Source of the DNA: Miscanthus floridulus
Taxonomy: Eukaryota > Streptophyta > Magnoliopsida > Poales > Poaceae
NCBI RefSeq assembly: GCF_019320115.1
Contig: NC_089595.1
Span: forward strand, 111,926,461-111,990,460
DNA length: 64,000 nt
Direction: 5' to 3'
Shown here one piece after another: positions 46,060-56,577 of the stretch (the stretch's first letter is position 1; every line of letters starts with the position of its first letter). The position numbers and the translations under genes are program-made. Below the pieces are notes generated by a model. The model worked only from the letters and a program-made list of their open reading frames with translations. It was not told the DNA's origin and did not search any database.

Positions 46060-46959
46060 TAGCCCTGCAAGTGGGTCGATTTTGGTTCATCCAGTGCGAA
46101 GCCCACTTAACCCAATGTAAAGAATCTGAGTATTGGGTTGACCCAAAAAAAAAAATACCCAACAATAACTGGGTTACCCAGAAACACCAGACATCCCTCC
46201 CTCCGAGTGCAGCGCCACCACGTAGTTGGCTGCCTCTTCCAGCAGCATGCAGACGGGGGCGAGGCACAGCAGCATGCAGACAGCTCCTGCACCTTGCCGG
46301 CCGGCCTTGCTTTTGGTGGGTGGTGGCCCCTGCTGCTGCTACGGCTGTCAATGGTGGAGGCACGGACAGCTGCAGATCGAAAGCAGAGAAGAAACATACG
46401 CACAGCTGCGGGACTAGGACTAGCCAGGCGATGGCGCAGACGAGGCGAGGCGAGCGATGCGGCGCTCGGGCGCGGAGGCCGTCTTGGCATCACATCACGG
46501 CGGCGGCGCCTCGCGCCAGCGCCCGCGAACCCGCGGCGGCGCATCCCGGCGGCGCCTGTGCCCCACGGCGGCGCATCTTGGCCACCCCTGCGCCCCACCG
46601 GCTGCGCGTCCCGGTCCCGGCCAGGCTCGCACCCCGACGGCGGCGGCGCCCGTGGCCCTTCCCGGCCTCGCGTGCTCTTCCCCGGGCGGTCCTCGCGCCC
46701 GCGCACTCCTTCCCGACCCCGAGAGAGGGCGGGCGAACATGGAGATGGCGATGAGGGCGGGCACAGTGGAGTTTGCCAGCGGGAGCTCGGCGTCGGGCGC
46801 GACCCAATAGGTAACCCAATGACCCACACTGTTATACCTAATTTGGCACCATAAATAATACTAGTAAATTAGTGGGTTGGTCCTATAGAGTTTTAACACT
46901 AGAATTATCAAGTTGGGTAATGGGTCGTTGGGTTTGACCCAAGAAAATCTGCATCTCTA
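46060..46959. mobile_element. non-autonomous hAT element, 900 bp, upstream of NF-YB A
   Basis: The ends are TAGCCCTGCA and TGCATCTCTA (hAT-type TAGnGnTGCA inverted ends). The 8-bp duplication is CCCTTCCC (46052-46059) / CCATTCCC (46960-46967). The interior (about 46400-46800) is very GC-rich and may be captured genic DNA. Long ORFs there occur on both strands and look like composition artefacts. Copy B lacks it. Confidence 0.8.
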
Positions 46960-47230
46960 CCATTCCCTTCTGGGCTTCCACTCTTTTTTTAGAAAAAAAA
47001 AGCCTATTGGTGCCCGATTGTGTACGTGGACTCAGGCCCATTGATTTCTCCATGGGCCCTGCGGAATGGACGGCCTAAGAAACGGACTGGATCGAAAATG
47101 AGATGAAAATAGGCCCATTCTTTCGAAACTCTAACAGAGGGCGGGCCTTGAGCGCCGTTGGTGAAGGAAGAAAAAGAAAGGGAATACCAAGTCCAAGGCA
47201 CTATGCAGCGATGGAGGCGGCCGGCGGCCC
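46960..47230. repeat. segmental duplication, copy A, right block
   Basis: It matches 55927-56180 (TCTGGGCTTCCA, GGCCTATTGGTGCCCG, GGGCGGGCCT). The similarity fades near 47230, which marks the duplication edge. Confidence 0.8.
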
Positions 47231-47468
47231 TATGCCGGAGTCTCTGACGATCACGACAGTTCCGCTCACTTTTTCAGCGCCGTGCGGCGGCAGTCGTGTA
47301 TGTATTAATGTATATTCTAGGTTTTTTTTCTCTTTTTTTGTTTTTATAGTAACCTTTCGATTTATAAGTTGATCCGAAACAAGTTATGTAAAAAATTATT
47401 AGATGACAAAACTTTAGGAGTATAAGTCATGTCATTTGTGAAATTATTATATAAAAACGATAATACTT
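47231..47468. other. unassigned AT-rich sequence
   Basis: No gene or repeat recognised. Confidence 0.4.
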
Positions 47469-48536
47469 GGCCACGTGCGTCCGTCCCGTTCAGATGCGGC
47501 TCATCCTCATCCACTCATCCGCTCGTTCTAAAAAAAACCACTGTGCATATCCGCTCATCCACCTGTCTCGGCGTGAGTGCGTGGACACACATACGTCTGC
47601 CCTGATCCGCCTGCCACGCCCTCTTCCCCCGCGCTTGTCAGTTGACGCGTTGTGCCCTTCCCCCACTGTCCCGCGCCCCATCGTCGGTCGCGCGCGTGCC
47701 CCATCCCAGTCACCTGTGCTACTCACTCCCTCGCCGTCCGTCCGCCCACCATCACCATCGCGCGCCCCGCTGACCTCGCCGGGCCAAGCCAAGGGAACCC
47801 ACGTGCGCGGCTGGTGTTGGTGGTGCTCGTGTGCTGTGGCTCGCCGCTGGCTCATGGCCCGGCAGTCGGAATCGACCGGCCCCAGCCTTCCCCTCCCCTA
47901 TGTTCCATATGTTTGTTTCAAGTGTTTCAGGACGTTTTCAGATGTATGTTGCAATTATTCATCTTGATGTTGCAAAAGTAGATCGGGAGATGTTGCAAGT
48001 GTTTGATCAAATGTTTTATCTTTTTTCCAGACGTATGCTTCATTCGTTTTTTATCTGGATGTTGCATATGTTTCACACATATGTTGCAACAGTATGTTCC
48101 AAACGTTTTAGCTGTTTCAATCTTATGTTGCAGCAAGTGGTTTCATGTTGCAAGTTGCAAGTGTTTTATTTGGATGTTTCATGTGTTTCACACACATGTT
48201 GCAAGTGCATGTTCTAAATATTTCATTTGTTTTCAGACGTATGTTGCATTCAAATGTTTTATTCATGTTGCAAATGTTTTATGTTGTTGGGCCGAGGGCT
48301 GGTGGATGGGGCGCTCGGCGTGACGGGGCACCGGCGGGCGGGGGTGCTACGGTCGGGGTGGACTAGGGGCATGCTGGTCCTCAATCGCTCATCCCGGCTC
48401 CCGAGTGACGCCAGCGCGGATAGAGAGGAGAGGGTCAGGGGAAGGACCGACGAGAGCAGAGACGAGGGCGGAGTGCGTGCGTGGGGCGGGACGAAGGCGG
48501 ACCGGGGCAGGTTGCGCGCGCATCCGGACACTAGCC
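47469..48536. mobile_element. possible MULE-like element with degenerate TGTTGCAAGTGTTT repeats
   Basis: It starts GGCCACGTGCGTCCG and ends in the loose inverse of GGCTAGTGTCCGGATGCG. The inside has a GC-rich half (47560-47890), then about fifteen degenerate repeats of ATGTTGCAAGTGTTT and TTTCAnACGTATGTT (47920-48290). I found no target duplication, so the borders are uncertain. Confidence 0.4.
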
Positions 48537-49918
48537 ATGCGGATATAAAAATTGTGGCAGAAAATTTATATGAGAAATTATTATGATAAATTTGTCCAAT
48601 AATAGTTATGAATAAACTGGGTTATAAAGATACTGAAGTTATCATGATAAATTTTCTCTAAAATTACGTAGAAAACTATATCAAATTTATGATAAAAAAA
48701 TTATGGTGATACATTTGTTCTGTGAAATGTTATACATAAAAGTTTTATGTATAAATTTGTGATTTTCTAAGAAATTATTATGATAAATTTTATTCCACAA
48801 CATATCATACATAAAGTTATGTGCATAGTATAAGTTTTATCCCCAAAAGTTATCATCACACTATAAAAGAGCGAGTTTTTTTTTTGAAAGGGCTCTCCCT
48901 CTATAATAACCGTTCGATATATACGCCGTGCTATATGAGTCATCCGTTATACGTGATCTTACTCTTCTTCTATAACAACCGTTCGATCTACACGTCGTGC
49001 TATAAGAGTCGTCCATCATCGATGATTGTACACGTAAGATATAAGACTCCTATTCAATCGCAAATACGTCTCACGGTACGTCTATAATCTCACCCATAAT
49101 AAGTCATGTTTATTTTAGGTACACGAGTCAAGTACGACTTTTATTCTTGACCTGCACCATTTTTTTTCCTTGGACTCCTGAGTCCTGAACGGATCGGACT
49201 TGTTCTAATCGGAGCCATGTCCGCGCTCGCCGCCACCGGCGAGGGCGAGGGTTGTCCCACCTGAAAGTGGGTTCGGGACGTTCTGAGGCCAGGCTTCTTT
49301 GTCGATGGGCTCATTGGGCTATGTAGCTTAGTTTAACATTTTAATTATTTTATTATTTGGTGACAGTTTCAAACAAAAAAAAATACACACGTGAATAAAA
49401 TGTTTGCACTGCACGAAATAAATAAAAATAATATAACCCTTAAACTAGGCTCTTAATTAATAAACGATCCTTTTTTATCAAATCACTTGCATTCATGCAA
49501 ACATGACAGAAAAAGGGGAAAGCAAAGCATGAAATGAGAAAGGCGCGCTGCCAGTGAAACCGAGCACAGGTGTCTTAGGGCACCCACGAAAAATAATGTA
49601 TGACAAAAAAAAGGTGAAAAACAAAAATCTAAACATGTTTGTAAGAAATGATGAAAAAATGATCATGTAAATGTGCTTTATCCTGTACTTTATGTTTACA
49701 AAAAGGGGAAAAAATAAAGTTACGTTTTTTATGGGGCTAAAAAGAAAAAACATAAAGTTATGTTTAGATGGACCTGCTAAATAAATCAATACTACATTAT
49801 TTAAGTCATAATTATTTTGCATCTACAAATGCTTGTTATTTATATCACGTTATTTTATATCTGTTCATTTAGGCACAATCTTATTACATAATTAATAAAG
49901 TCAAAATTCCTCACATTC
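48537..49918. other. AT-rich intergenic DNA with a short tandem duplication
   Basis: Many TTATGATAAATTT-like motifs lie at 48550-48800. A unit of about 68 bp with CTATAATAACCGTTCGAT is repeated in tandem (about 48893-49030). No gene is recognised. Confidence 0.5.
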
Positions 49919-50036
49919 GGCCTGTTCGCTGGTTGGTTTCTGGGCTGGTTTGGGCTAGCTGGTGCTAGTTTATTGTGAGAGAAAAACATTATTGGCTGGC
50001 TGGTTTGGGCTGGCTGAAACCAACAAGCGAACAGAC
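49919..50036. mobile_element. MITE with GGCCTGTTCGCT / AGCGAACAG inverted ends
   Basis: A 118-bp near-palindrome: GGCCTGTTCGCTGGTTGG at the left, CCAACAAGCGAACAGACT at the right. This family is very common in grasses. Confidence 0.75.
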
Positions 50037-50454
50037 TGATTGTTTGTACATGGCTACAGTAACTTTGAGTAGCCAATTATGGAAAGGATAAATGTTGAAA
50101 ACATATAAGTAGCAACCTCACTTCAAGACGAGTGTTGTCTTATCTGATCTCTCTAGAGCCTCCGGTACCACAACTGAGACTACGACGGGTTCTCCACCCA
50201 TACAAGGATAGGGTTTCTTCACCCATACGAGGATGGATCGACAAAAGTACGAAAACAGGATAAGACAGGGATAACACGAGCCGTTTAAAATGTATCAATT
50301 CAAAGTTTACTGATATATGCAGCTCAGGCATCCTAACGAACAAACTATTTGAACCTTGTTCTACACAACCCGATCAAATCAATCAAGCACTTGTCATTTA
50401 CCTTTATTGTATATCAACAATTCAATTAACATTTGCATTGCATTTGAAATAGTT

Positions 50455-50493
50455 TTTAGAAACACGTGCGTGTCGCACGTGCATATTTGCTAG
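50455..50493 (+). mobile_element. Helitron 3' terminus (element of unknown length)
   Basis: A perfect 7-bp stem CACGTGC/GCACGTG around GTGTC is followed ten bases later by CTAG (50490-50493) and a T. The 5' TC end must lie upstream but I could not fix it. About 50040-50455 shows no other feature. Confidence 0.7.
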
Positions 50494-50674
50494 TACATAA
50501 AAGTTATGAGTATAAGTTTGTAACTTTCCAAAGAAAAACTGTGAAAATATTTTTTTACAAAAAAAAGTCATGGCACTGATTTATCCGTATAACTTTGTGA
50601 CTTCAAAAAAAAAGGAAGTTGTAGAAATATTTTTTTTCAAAAAAAAGGGAAAGTTACGGGTGGTGTAGGACCGA

Positions 50675-50790
50675 TGGATTCTAGCTCAGTGGTAGTTCGC
50701 TAATTAGGTGGGTCGCAACCAGATCCGGGTGAGTTTGCTGCTAAAACACAAGCCTGAGTTGTCATTATTTGGTTTTGTGGATGTGTTTTG
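50675..50790 (+). mobile_element. possible tRNA-derived SINE
   Basis: TAGCTCAGTGG (50682-50692) matches a Pol III A box. GTGGGTCGCAACCAGATCC (50709-50727) is a decayed B box. No clear tail or target duplication is seen. Confidence 0.35.
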
Positions 50791-51035
50791 TTATTTTGAT
50801 GTTTATTCGTACGGATCTCTTACATAACAGCACCTTAGCAGCCCGGAAGGGAAACACAGCCCAGGTTACCGTCCTCATGTTCTACATTCCAGGAATGGAA
50901 ACGTTCCTATTCCCACGTTATAAAATGATACTCCAAGTTTCTGTTCCTGTTCCAAGAACGGGGACATAGCTGCTAAGGATAGGATTCCCAACGCCCTAAA
51001 TGTACGTTCAACGTCCTCCCTCACTGTTCTCGAAG

Positions 51036-51104
51036 CTTCGTAAATTGTAAAGTGTACTATTGTTAACTTGAGGATTTGTTATTGTCTTGACAAATAAGAA
51101 ATAA
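51036..51104 (+). repeat. remnant of the Tekay-type LTR end in copy B
   Basis: AAATTGTAAAGTGTACTATTG and CTTGAGGATTTGTTATTGT match the last 60 or so bases of the LTR before 6384. The rest of the LTR is missing here. Confidence 0.65.
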
Positions 51105-51432
51105 CTAGAAGAACGTCCTGCGTGTTGCTGCAGGAATCGCTGGTGAAATTATACTACTTATATTTACTAATATGATTGAATAAATATCATAATACATGCT
51201 AGTGGATGGTTTTTAGTATTCTAACGTGGACAATTAAATATATGTTAGTAAATGACATGGTTTGCTAATGTGAATAACTTGAAAGACATAATGCCATGTG
51301 TTAGTTGGATGTGTCCGTAGATGCTGACGTGGATACTTTATATGACGAGATAGTTAAATATGCTAGTGGATGCTGATATGGACATTTTGCATGGTAAAAT
51401 AAATTACTAGTGGGGTTTATCTTTATAAGAGA
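51105..51432 (-). mobile_element. mini-Helitron, 328 bp
   Basis: On the minus strand it starts TCTCTTATAAAGATAAACC and ends CTAG, with a CCTGC/GCAGG hairpin near the 3' end. It sits between A (51104) and T (51433). It has no coding capacity. Confidence 0.75.
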
Positions 51433-52740
51433 TATAAATATGGATCAGGAGACTTACTGTATGCCAAGGCGTTACACAAGCATGGGTAAGAGGCTGCAGC
51501 CATGGAAGTCTCTATTCGTCAGTGTTTATTGCCTTTTTTTTTTGTGAATCTGTTGCATGACAGGATCTTGGGTTGTACGACTCTCAACCAATACTTGCAC
51601 CTTCTCAGAGTCGATAACAGAGGGCACGCGAGGTGTTCAACTGCGTGCAGTCCATTACAGTAGAAACAGGACATCTGCGAAGTACCACCGATTTGGCGCT
51701 TTCATTCATGCAGCGTAGCGTCAAACTGACTAAAGTTTAGGAGGTGTCATATAACGATGTCGCATAGAGTATTCGGATACTAATAAAATAAATAAATTAT
51801 AGAATCCGTCAGTAATCCACGAGACGAATTTACTAAGCATAATTAATCTATCATTAGCACATGTTTACTGTAGCACCACATTGTCAAATCATGTGCTAAT
51901 TAGGTTTAAAAAATTCGTCTCACAAAACAGTCTCGGTCTGTGCATTTAGTTTTTTAATTAGTCTGTATTTAATACTCCATGCATGTGTCAAACATCCGAT
52001 AGGACAACAACTAAAGTTTAGGAGGTGAATCTAAACACCCCCCAAGTCTATGACCTAAGAAGGGAAGTTTGTACGCCCCAATAACAGAAGATAATAATTT
52101 CATGAGAGCTAACATCCATAAATAACATGTTTTTGGAAGCTCCTTGTGGAGGGGCACTGATGGCCAGCCCCTTTTACTGTAACATTTCACTCAATCTTAG
52201 GTGCCATCAAACAACTATGGCATATGCTCTGCTTGATCAAATGGGTTTGCTGTGCCAATCACTTCCACCGCCCTCCATCCTACATGCCGTCAAACTGTCA
52301 TCAAAAGGCAAAATTGTTAGTTTGTACCATTTTCAGTTAGGCCCCCAAGAAGGCATAAAGACCAAAGCTATCATCCAAAGGATATGGATATTACTACCTC
52401 CGGTCAAAAATACTTAACATGTTTTACTTTTCATAGTATTGGCTGTTTCTGTGGTCAGAGCAAGGTACTGTACCATGGCTGCCAAGCAGCCCTACAATCA
52501 GCAGCCGAATAGGCCCATATGTCTTTGACCGCTAATATCTTCAAAATTGTGTTCTTAAAATCCTCCAAACTTATGAGATTTTGCAAATGTTTTCTAATAC
52601 AAAACTACACATATAGCTTACGTGTTTCCAAAAAAAAGATCTAGATGTCTGTAGTTTTTAAGGTTTGACCTCCTAAACAATAGAACTAAATGGACAAAAA
52701 ATCCTAATCTACCAACTGATATATGGAGTACCTCTAGAAA
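51433..52740. repeat. segmental duplication, copy B, left part
   Basis: Counterpart of 6385-6918 plus 24082-24481 without the Tat element. The single CAATCACTTCC at about 52257 is the empty Tat site. A52740/T52741 is the empty Helitron site. Confidence 0.9.
51729..52027. mobile_element. MITE of about 300 bp, present only in copy B
   Basis: The core ACTGTAGCACCACATTGTCA and ATTAGCACATGTTTAC is typical of an abundant grass MITE. ACTAAAGTTTAGGAGGTG occurs at both edges. Superfamily not assigned. Confidence 0.6.
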
Positions 52741-52937
52741 TGACAGAATCTGCTACGAAGTAACCCAGCTTTTAGAAAAAATTGTAATGAAAAAGCAACC
52801 GATGTTTGGTTCATCAGAATTTTAATTAGTCACAAGTTAGTCTATCTACAGATTTCAAAAATATAGCAGACCCCAAGAATCAGTTGGAAAACTCAAAATC
52901 ATATCGGACTGCTATGCTAAGCAAATATTGGTCATTG

Positions 52938-53132
52938 TCAGTGTTTTCCTAAACGCTAAACGGTAAACAGTCGGTCACCTACCGTTTAGCCATTATTCGG
53001 GCAAAACGTCCCATTAAACGGGCTAAACGGCCAATTAAACGGGGTAAACAGGTGATTAAACGGAAACGGCGCACCACTGTGTAGCGTTTACACGGTGTTT
53101 AAACGGGCTAAACGACCGTTTAGGCGAACAGT
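52938..53132. mobile_element. hAT-type MITE, 195 bp, in copy B
   Basis: Perfect 8-bp duplication GGTCATTG (52930-52937 and 53133-53140). Inverted ends CAGTGTTTTCCTAAACG / CACTGTTCGCCTAAACG. Copy A has the empty site (GGTCATCG near 43559). The inside is full of TAAACGG motifs. Confidence 0.88.
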
Positions 53133-53626
53133 GGTCATTGTATAGAAGTCCTAACTAGTAATATAATTTTAAGTTCCTTTTCTGTAGTTCACCAGATGAT
53201 TCTAATTTGTAAGTACAGTTGCTAGTGATCGGATGTCAGAACTACATTCAGGTTTCTAAAGATTAACATTTATCAGCGTGGTGTACCAGATGCTGTACAA
53301 CATTAAGGGAAGAACGACCAAACAGGATGTGCTGATTAGTTATAATACACAATGAATCATAATGTGAGTCAAGAAAGCTTCTTCATGAAATTTATATCTA
53401 TGCCTCATGACAAGTACTGAAATAGTGTACGTGAGCTTTGACACGCGAGGCATGTAGAGAACCCTGATATCTGTTATGCTATTAGGACATGAAGGACTAT
53501 CCCAATTGAAATAGAAGATACATCAAGAAAATGGTGTACAAATTAGAAACAAAAGATGTGAAGTAAACCCTGTACAAATTCAAAAATGATATGATGGCAG
53601 TTTTGAAACCAGAAAGTAAATATTAC

Positions 53627-55631
53627 CAATGATGCAGGTTCACCATTGAGTAAAATCTGTTTCTTTCCATTCTGATCAGAAGATTTTGAACCCTTTGTGT
53701 CACCCTACAAGATGTTGGAAAAAAGTACATAATTCAGTCAATCATCATACAAAAAGACAATGAATTACCAACACTCACAAAGATATGCAAAGATTACCTC
53801 TGTCTTCAATGCCATCAAGGATAATAAACATTCGATGTTCGTTGTCCATGGTGAAAATAAAAAACAACCCATCAGCATAGGAGAAAAATGATTCTGTAAG
53901 GAAACAACTTAATACTGTAGCAAATGATAAGTCTGGAGCACAATGCAAAACTATAGGCAAACAAACTGGAAATCACAGAAGTACATGTGACATTGACAGT
54001 AAGAAGAGTTATTTTGCTTAGCCCTGGTAAAGTTGAGAAATTCATTTATCCAACAATCTAATTGCTAACCCCACAACTTCTCAACCAACATGCATCCAGA
54101 TGCTTTGTGTTGGAAAACAGGCACTCTTGTAGTTGAGTGAGCACACATTTTTCACCACAAAGTCAATAATGACAGGGTGTAGACTATACAACAACAACAA
54201 CAACAAAGCCTTTAAGTCCCAAACAAGTTGGGGTAGGCTAGAGTTGAAACCCAACAGAAGCAATCAAGGTTCAGGCACGTGAATAGCTGTCTTCCAAGCA
54301 CTCCTATCTAAGGCTAAGTCTTTGGGTATATTCCATCCTTTCAAGTCTTCTTTTATTGCCTCTATCCAAGTCAACTTCGGTCTTCCTCTGCCTCTCTTCA
54401 CGTTACTATCCTGACTTAGGATTCCACTACGCACCGGTGCATCTGGAGGTCTCCGTTGCACATGTCCAAACCATCTCAACCGGTGTTGGACAAGCTTTTC
54501 TTCAATTGGCGCTACCCCTAATCTCTCACGTATATCATCGTTCCGAACTCGATCCCTTCTTGTATGACCGCAAATCCAACGCAACATACGCATTTCCGCG
54601 ACACTTAGCTGTTGAATATGTCGTCTTTTCGTAGACTATAGACTATAGACAGGGTGTAGACTATAGACTATAAAAAGAACATGCTCTAGCCTCTAGATCT
54701 AGAAATTTTCAGGGAAGTTTACTGTTGACAATTCTGTCACGCCATTCAAAGACATAATGCAGTTTGAACCAACCCATGTGATGCAGCACATAACACATAA
54801 CACACTAAAGTGAAGCCCTTGAAGAGTACACTCTCATACCAATTATCAACACCCCTTTTGCATGAATATAACATGGCAGAATCAATTTCCAACCCACATC
54901 AGCATCAGTAATTTCCAACCCACATCGGTATCAGTAATTTCCAACCCACATCGGTATCAGTAATTTCCAACCCACATCAGTATCAGTATGCCTAGTGACT
55001 TCACCCTTCCTCGCCTATCATAGGCTCAAGTAACTATAATTATATATGCGCAATGCTCCGATGACTCCAAAATTCAAATGAACATATAGAGCCTCTAGTT
55101 CAAGTCAGGCATCCTAAACACGCACATTGCGCCCTCGCAGTTCAACACATAATATAATGAATACCCAGTAAACATGAGCTGGAGGAAAGAGGAGGTCTGA
55201 ATGATACCTCCCGGTAATTCTTGAGGTAGATCTTGAGGGCCTCAACGTATTCCTCGAAGCCGAGCGTGCCCAAGGACCAGATGATGTCGTCGCCGTTGAT
55301 GGTCTTTCGCCTCTCCTTCATGCACTTGTCACTCGCTCTGCAGAGATCAAAATCACGGACGACTCGATCAGAGGCACCCTCGGCAGCGCACCGAAGTTGG
55401 AGAGACGGATCGGATCACGGGCGAGGGGGCACCGGGCACTTACTCGCTGGTGATGAAGCTGATGAACTCGGAGACGCACTCCTGGATGCAATCCTTGGCG
55501 TCCTTGGCGATCTTGCCGTTCTCCGGCACGGCGCGACGCATGATGCGCCCGATGTTGGCGATCGGCAGGAAGCGGTCCTGCTCCTTCCCCCCGCCGCTGC
55601 CGCTGCCGCCGCCGGCCTCCGCTTCCGACAT
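53627..55631 (-). CDS. NF-YB: NF-YB (HAP3-type) transcription factor subunit, copy B
   Basis: Three minus-strand exons: 55631-55444, 55337-55208 and 53704-53627 (26 codons, [15 protein letters not shown]), all open, GT/AG borders, same phases as copy A. It starts [20 protein letters not shown] and continues [57 protein letters not shown] and [11 protein letters not shown]. It is closer to typical plant NF-YB than copy A, except for Ala where Pro is usual in YVEPLK. NF-YB/NF-YC dimers with NF-YA bind CCAAT. Intron 2 holds an RTE fragment and a 26-bp tandem repeat. A short last exon may follow. Confidence 0.88.
54189..54647 (-). mobile_element. 5'-truncated RTE-type LINE in NF-YB B intron 2
   Basis: Minus-strand ORF 54593-54264 reads [17 protein letters not shown], then [20 protein letters not shown] and [20 protein letters not shown], the C-terminal end of RTE reverse transcriptases. 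The 3' tail is (TTG)n. An 18-bp duplication GACAGGGTGTAGACTATA flanks it (54171-54188, 54648-54665). About 17 bases of extra GACTATA filler lie at the 5' end. Confidence 0.88.
54884..54987. repeat. 26-bp tandem repeat, four copies
   Basis: Unit AATTTCCAACCCACATC plus RGYATCAGT. Copy A has only one unit-like stretch near 44781. Confidence 0.9.
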
Positions 55632-55639
55632 GCCGAGAC

Positions 55640-56180
55640 CCTGGCCGCCGCCATGGTGGCGCCCGTGAGACGAGATCGGAACTCAGACGAGGACACGTCA
55701 CACGACGGTGTTTGGGAGTGTTTACCTCTTGGCGGTGATCGATGGAGATCGGAGATGCCGAGATGGACGGAGATGGCGGAGGAGCGGATCAGCGCCGTTG
55801 GTTGCGCGGAGCCCGCCACCGGCCGCCGGATCTGGAGCCGTGTTTCAGCGGGTTGGGCGTTGTTGCTGTGGCGATTGAGGATGGTGGTGCGGGTGCTTTT
55901 TTTTTTTCCTTCTTCCGTTCCTTTCCAATCTGGGCTTCCATGAAAACTTCGCTCGGGAAAGGCCTATTGGTGCCCGGTTGTGTGTGGACTTAGGCCCACT
56001 GATTGATTTCTCTATGGGCCCTACGGAATGGACGGCCTGGGGCACATACTGGGCCGAAAAGGGGATGCAAATGAGCCATTCATTAGAGGGCGGGCCTCGA
56101 GCGCCATTGGTGAAGGAAGGAAAGGATTTGGAATACCAGGTCCATGGCAACGACGGAGGCGGCCGGCGCCGCCGACGCTA
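55640..56180. repeat. copy B upstream region of NF-YB, duplicated block
   Basis: It holds the promoter and 5' UTR side of NF-YB B. A Kozak-like GCCACCATGG precedes the NF-YB ATG out of frame. A donor-like AAGAGGTAAAC at about 55726 hints at a 5' UTR intron. Similarity with copy A ends near 56180. Confidence 0.6.
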
Positions 56181-56420
56181 TCACCGGATGCGGATGGCGA
56201 TGTCGAGAGGGTGTGGGGGTGCAGGAACGGGACCAGCTAGCTCCATCCATGTTTCCTAGTTTCGCGACAGAGCTCGTCGTCGTCAAGGGTACCGGCACGG
56301 TCGGAGAAGAAGACTTTGTTGTAGCTTTATTTCCAAGGCTCAAGGACGCGCGTGAGCAGCAAAGTTGGTGGTGGTTGAAAAACGAGAACAACGTGCTGGC
56401 GCGCTGCACGTAGCCACCTA
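56181..56420. other. unassigned GC-moderate sequence right of copy B
   Basis: A small ORF is open here but shows no domain. Confidence 0.3.
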
Positions 56421-56577
56421 GTCCCTCTGTCCCATAATAAATCATTGTTAGTCGTAGAAAATACGTACAACATTTATATCTTTAAATAAGTTTATTATAA
56501 AAATATATCTAAATGATACTAATTATATATTATAAATATAAATATTTTTTATATATAATTAGTTAAAGTTAAAAAAA
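56421..56577. mobile_element. Stowaway-type MITE, one clear end
   Basis: TA then GTCCCTCTGTCCCATAATA is the Stowaway end. The AT-rich body follows; the inverted partner is not recognisable, so it is truncated or decayed. Confidence 0.6.

Noticed and set aside
46107..46854. Long ORFs of 200-240 codons in the GC-rich hAT interior
   Set aside because: They occur in several frames on both strands and are Arg/Pro/Ala-rich without domains, as expected from high GC.
49493..49822. Minus-strand ORF rich in Phe and Ser
   Set aside because: AT-rich DNA produces it; no family match and no start context.
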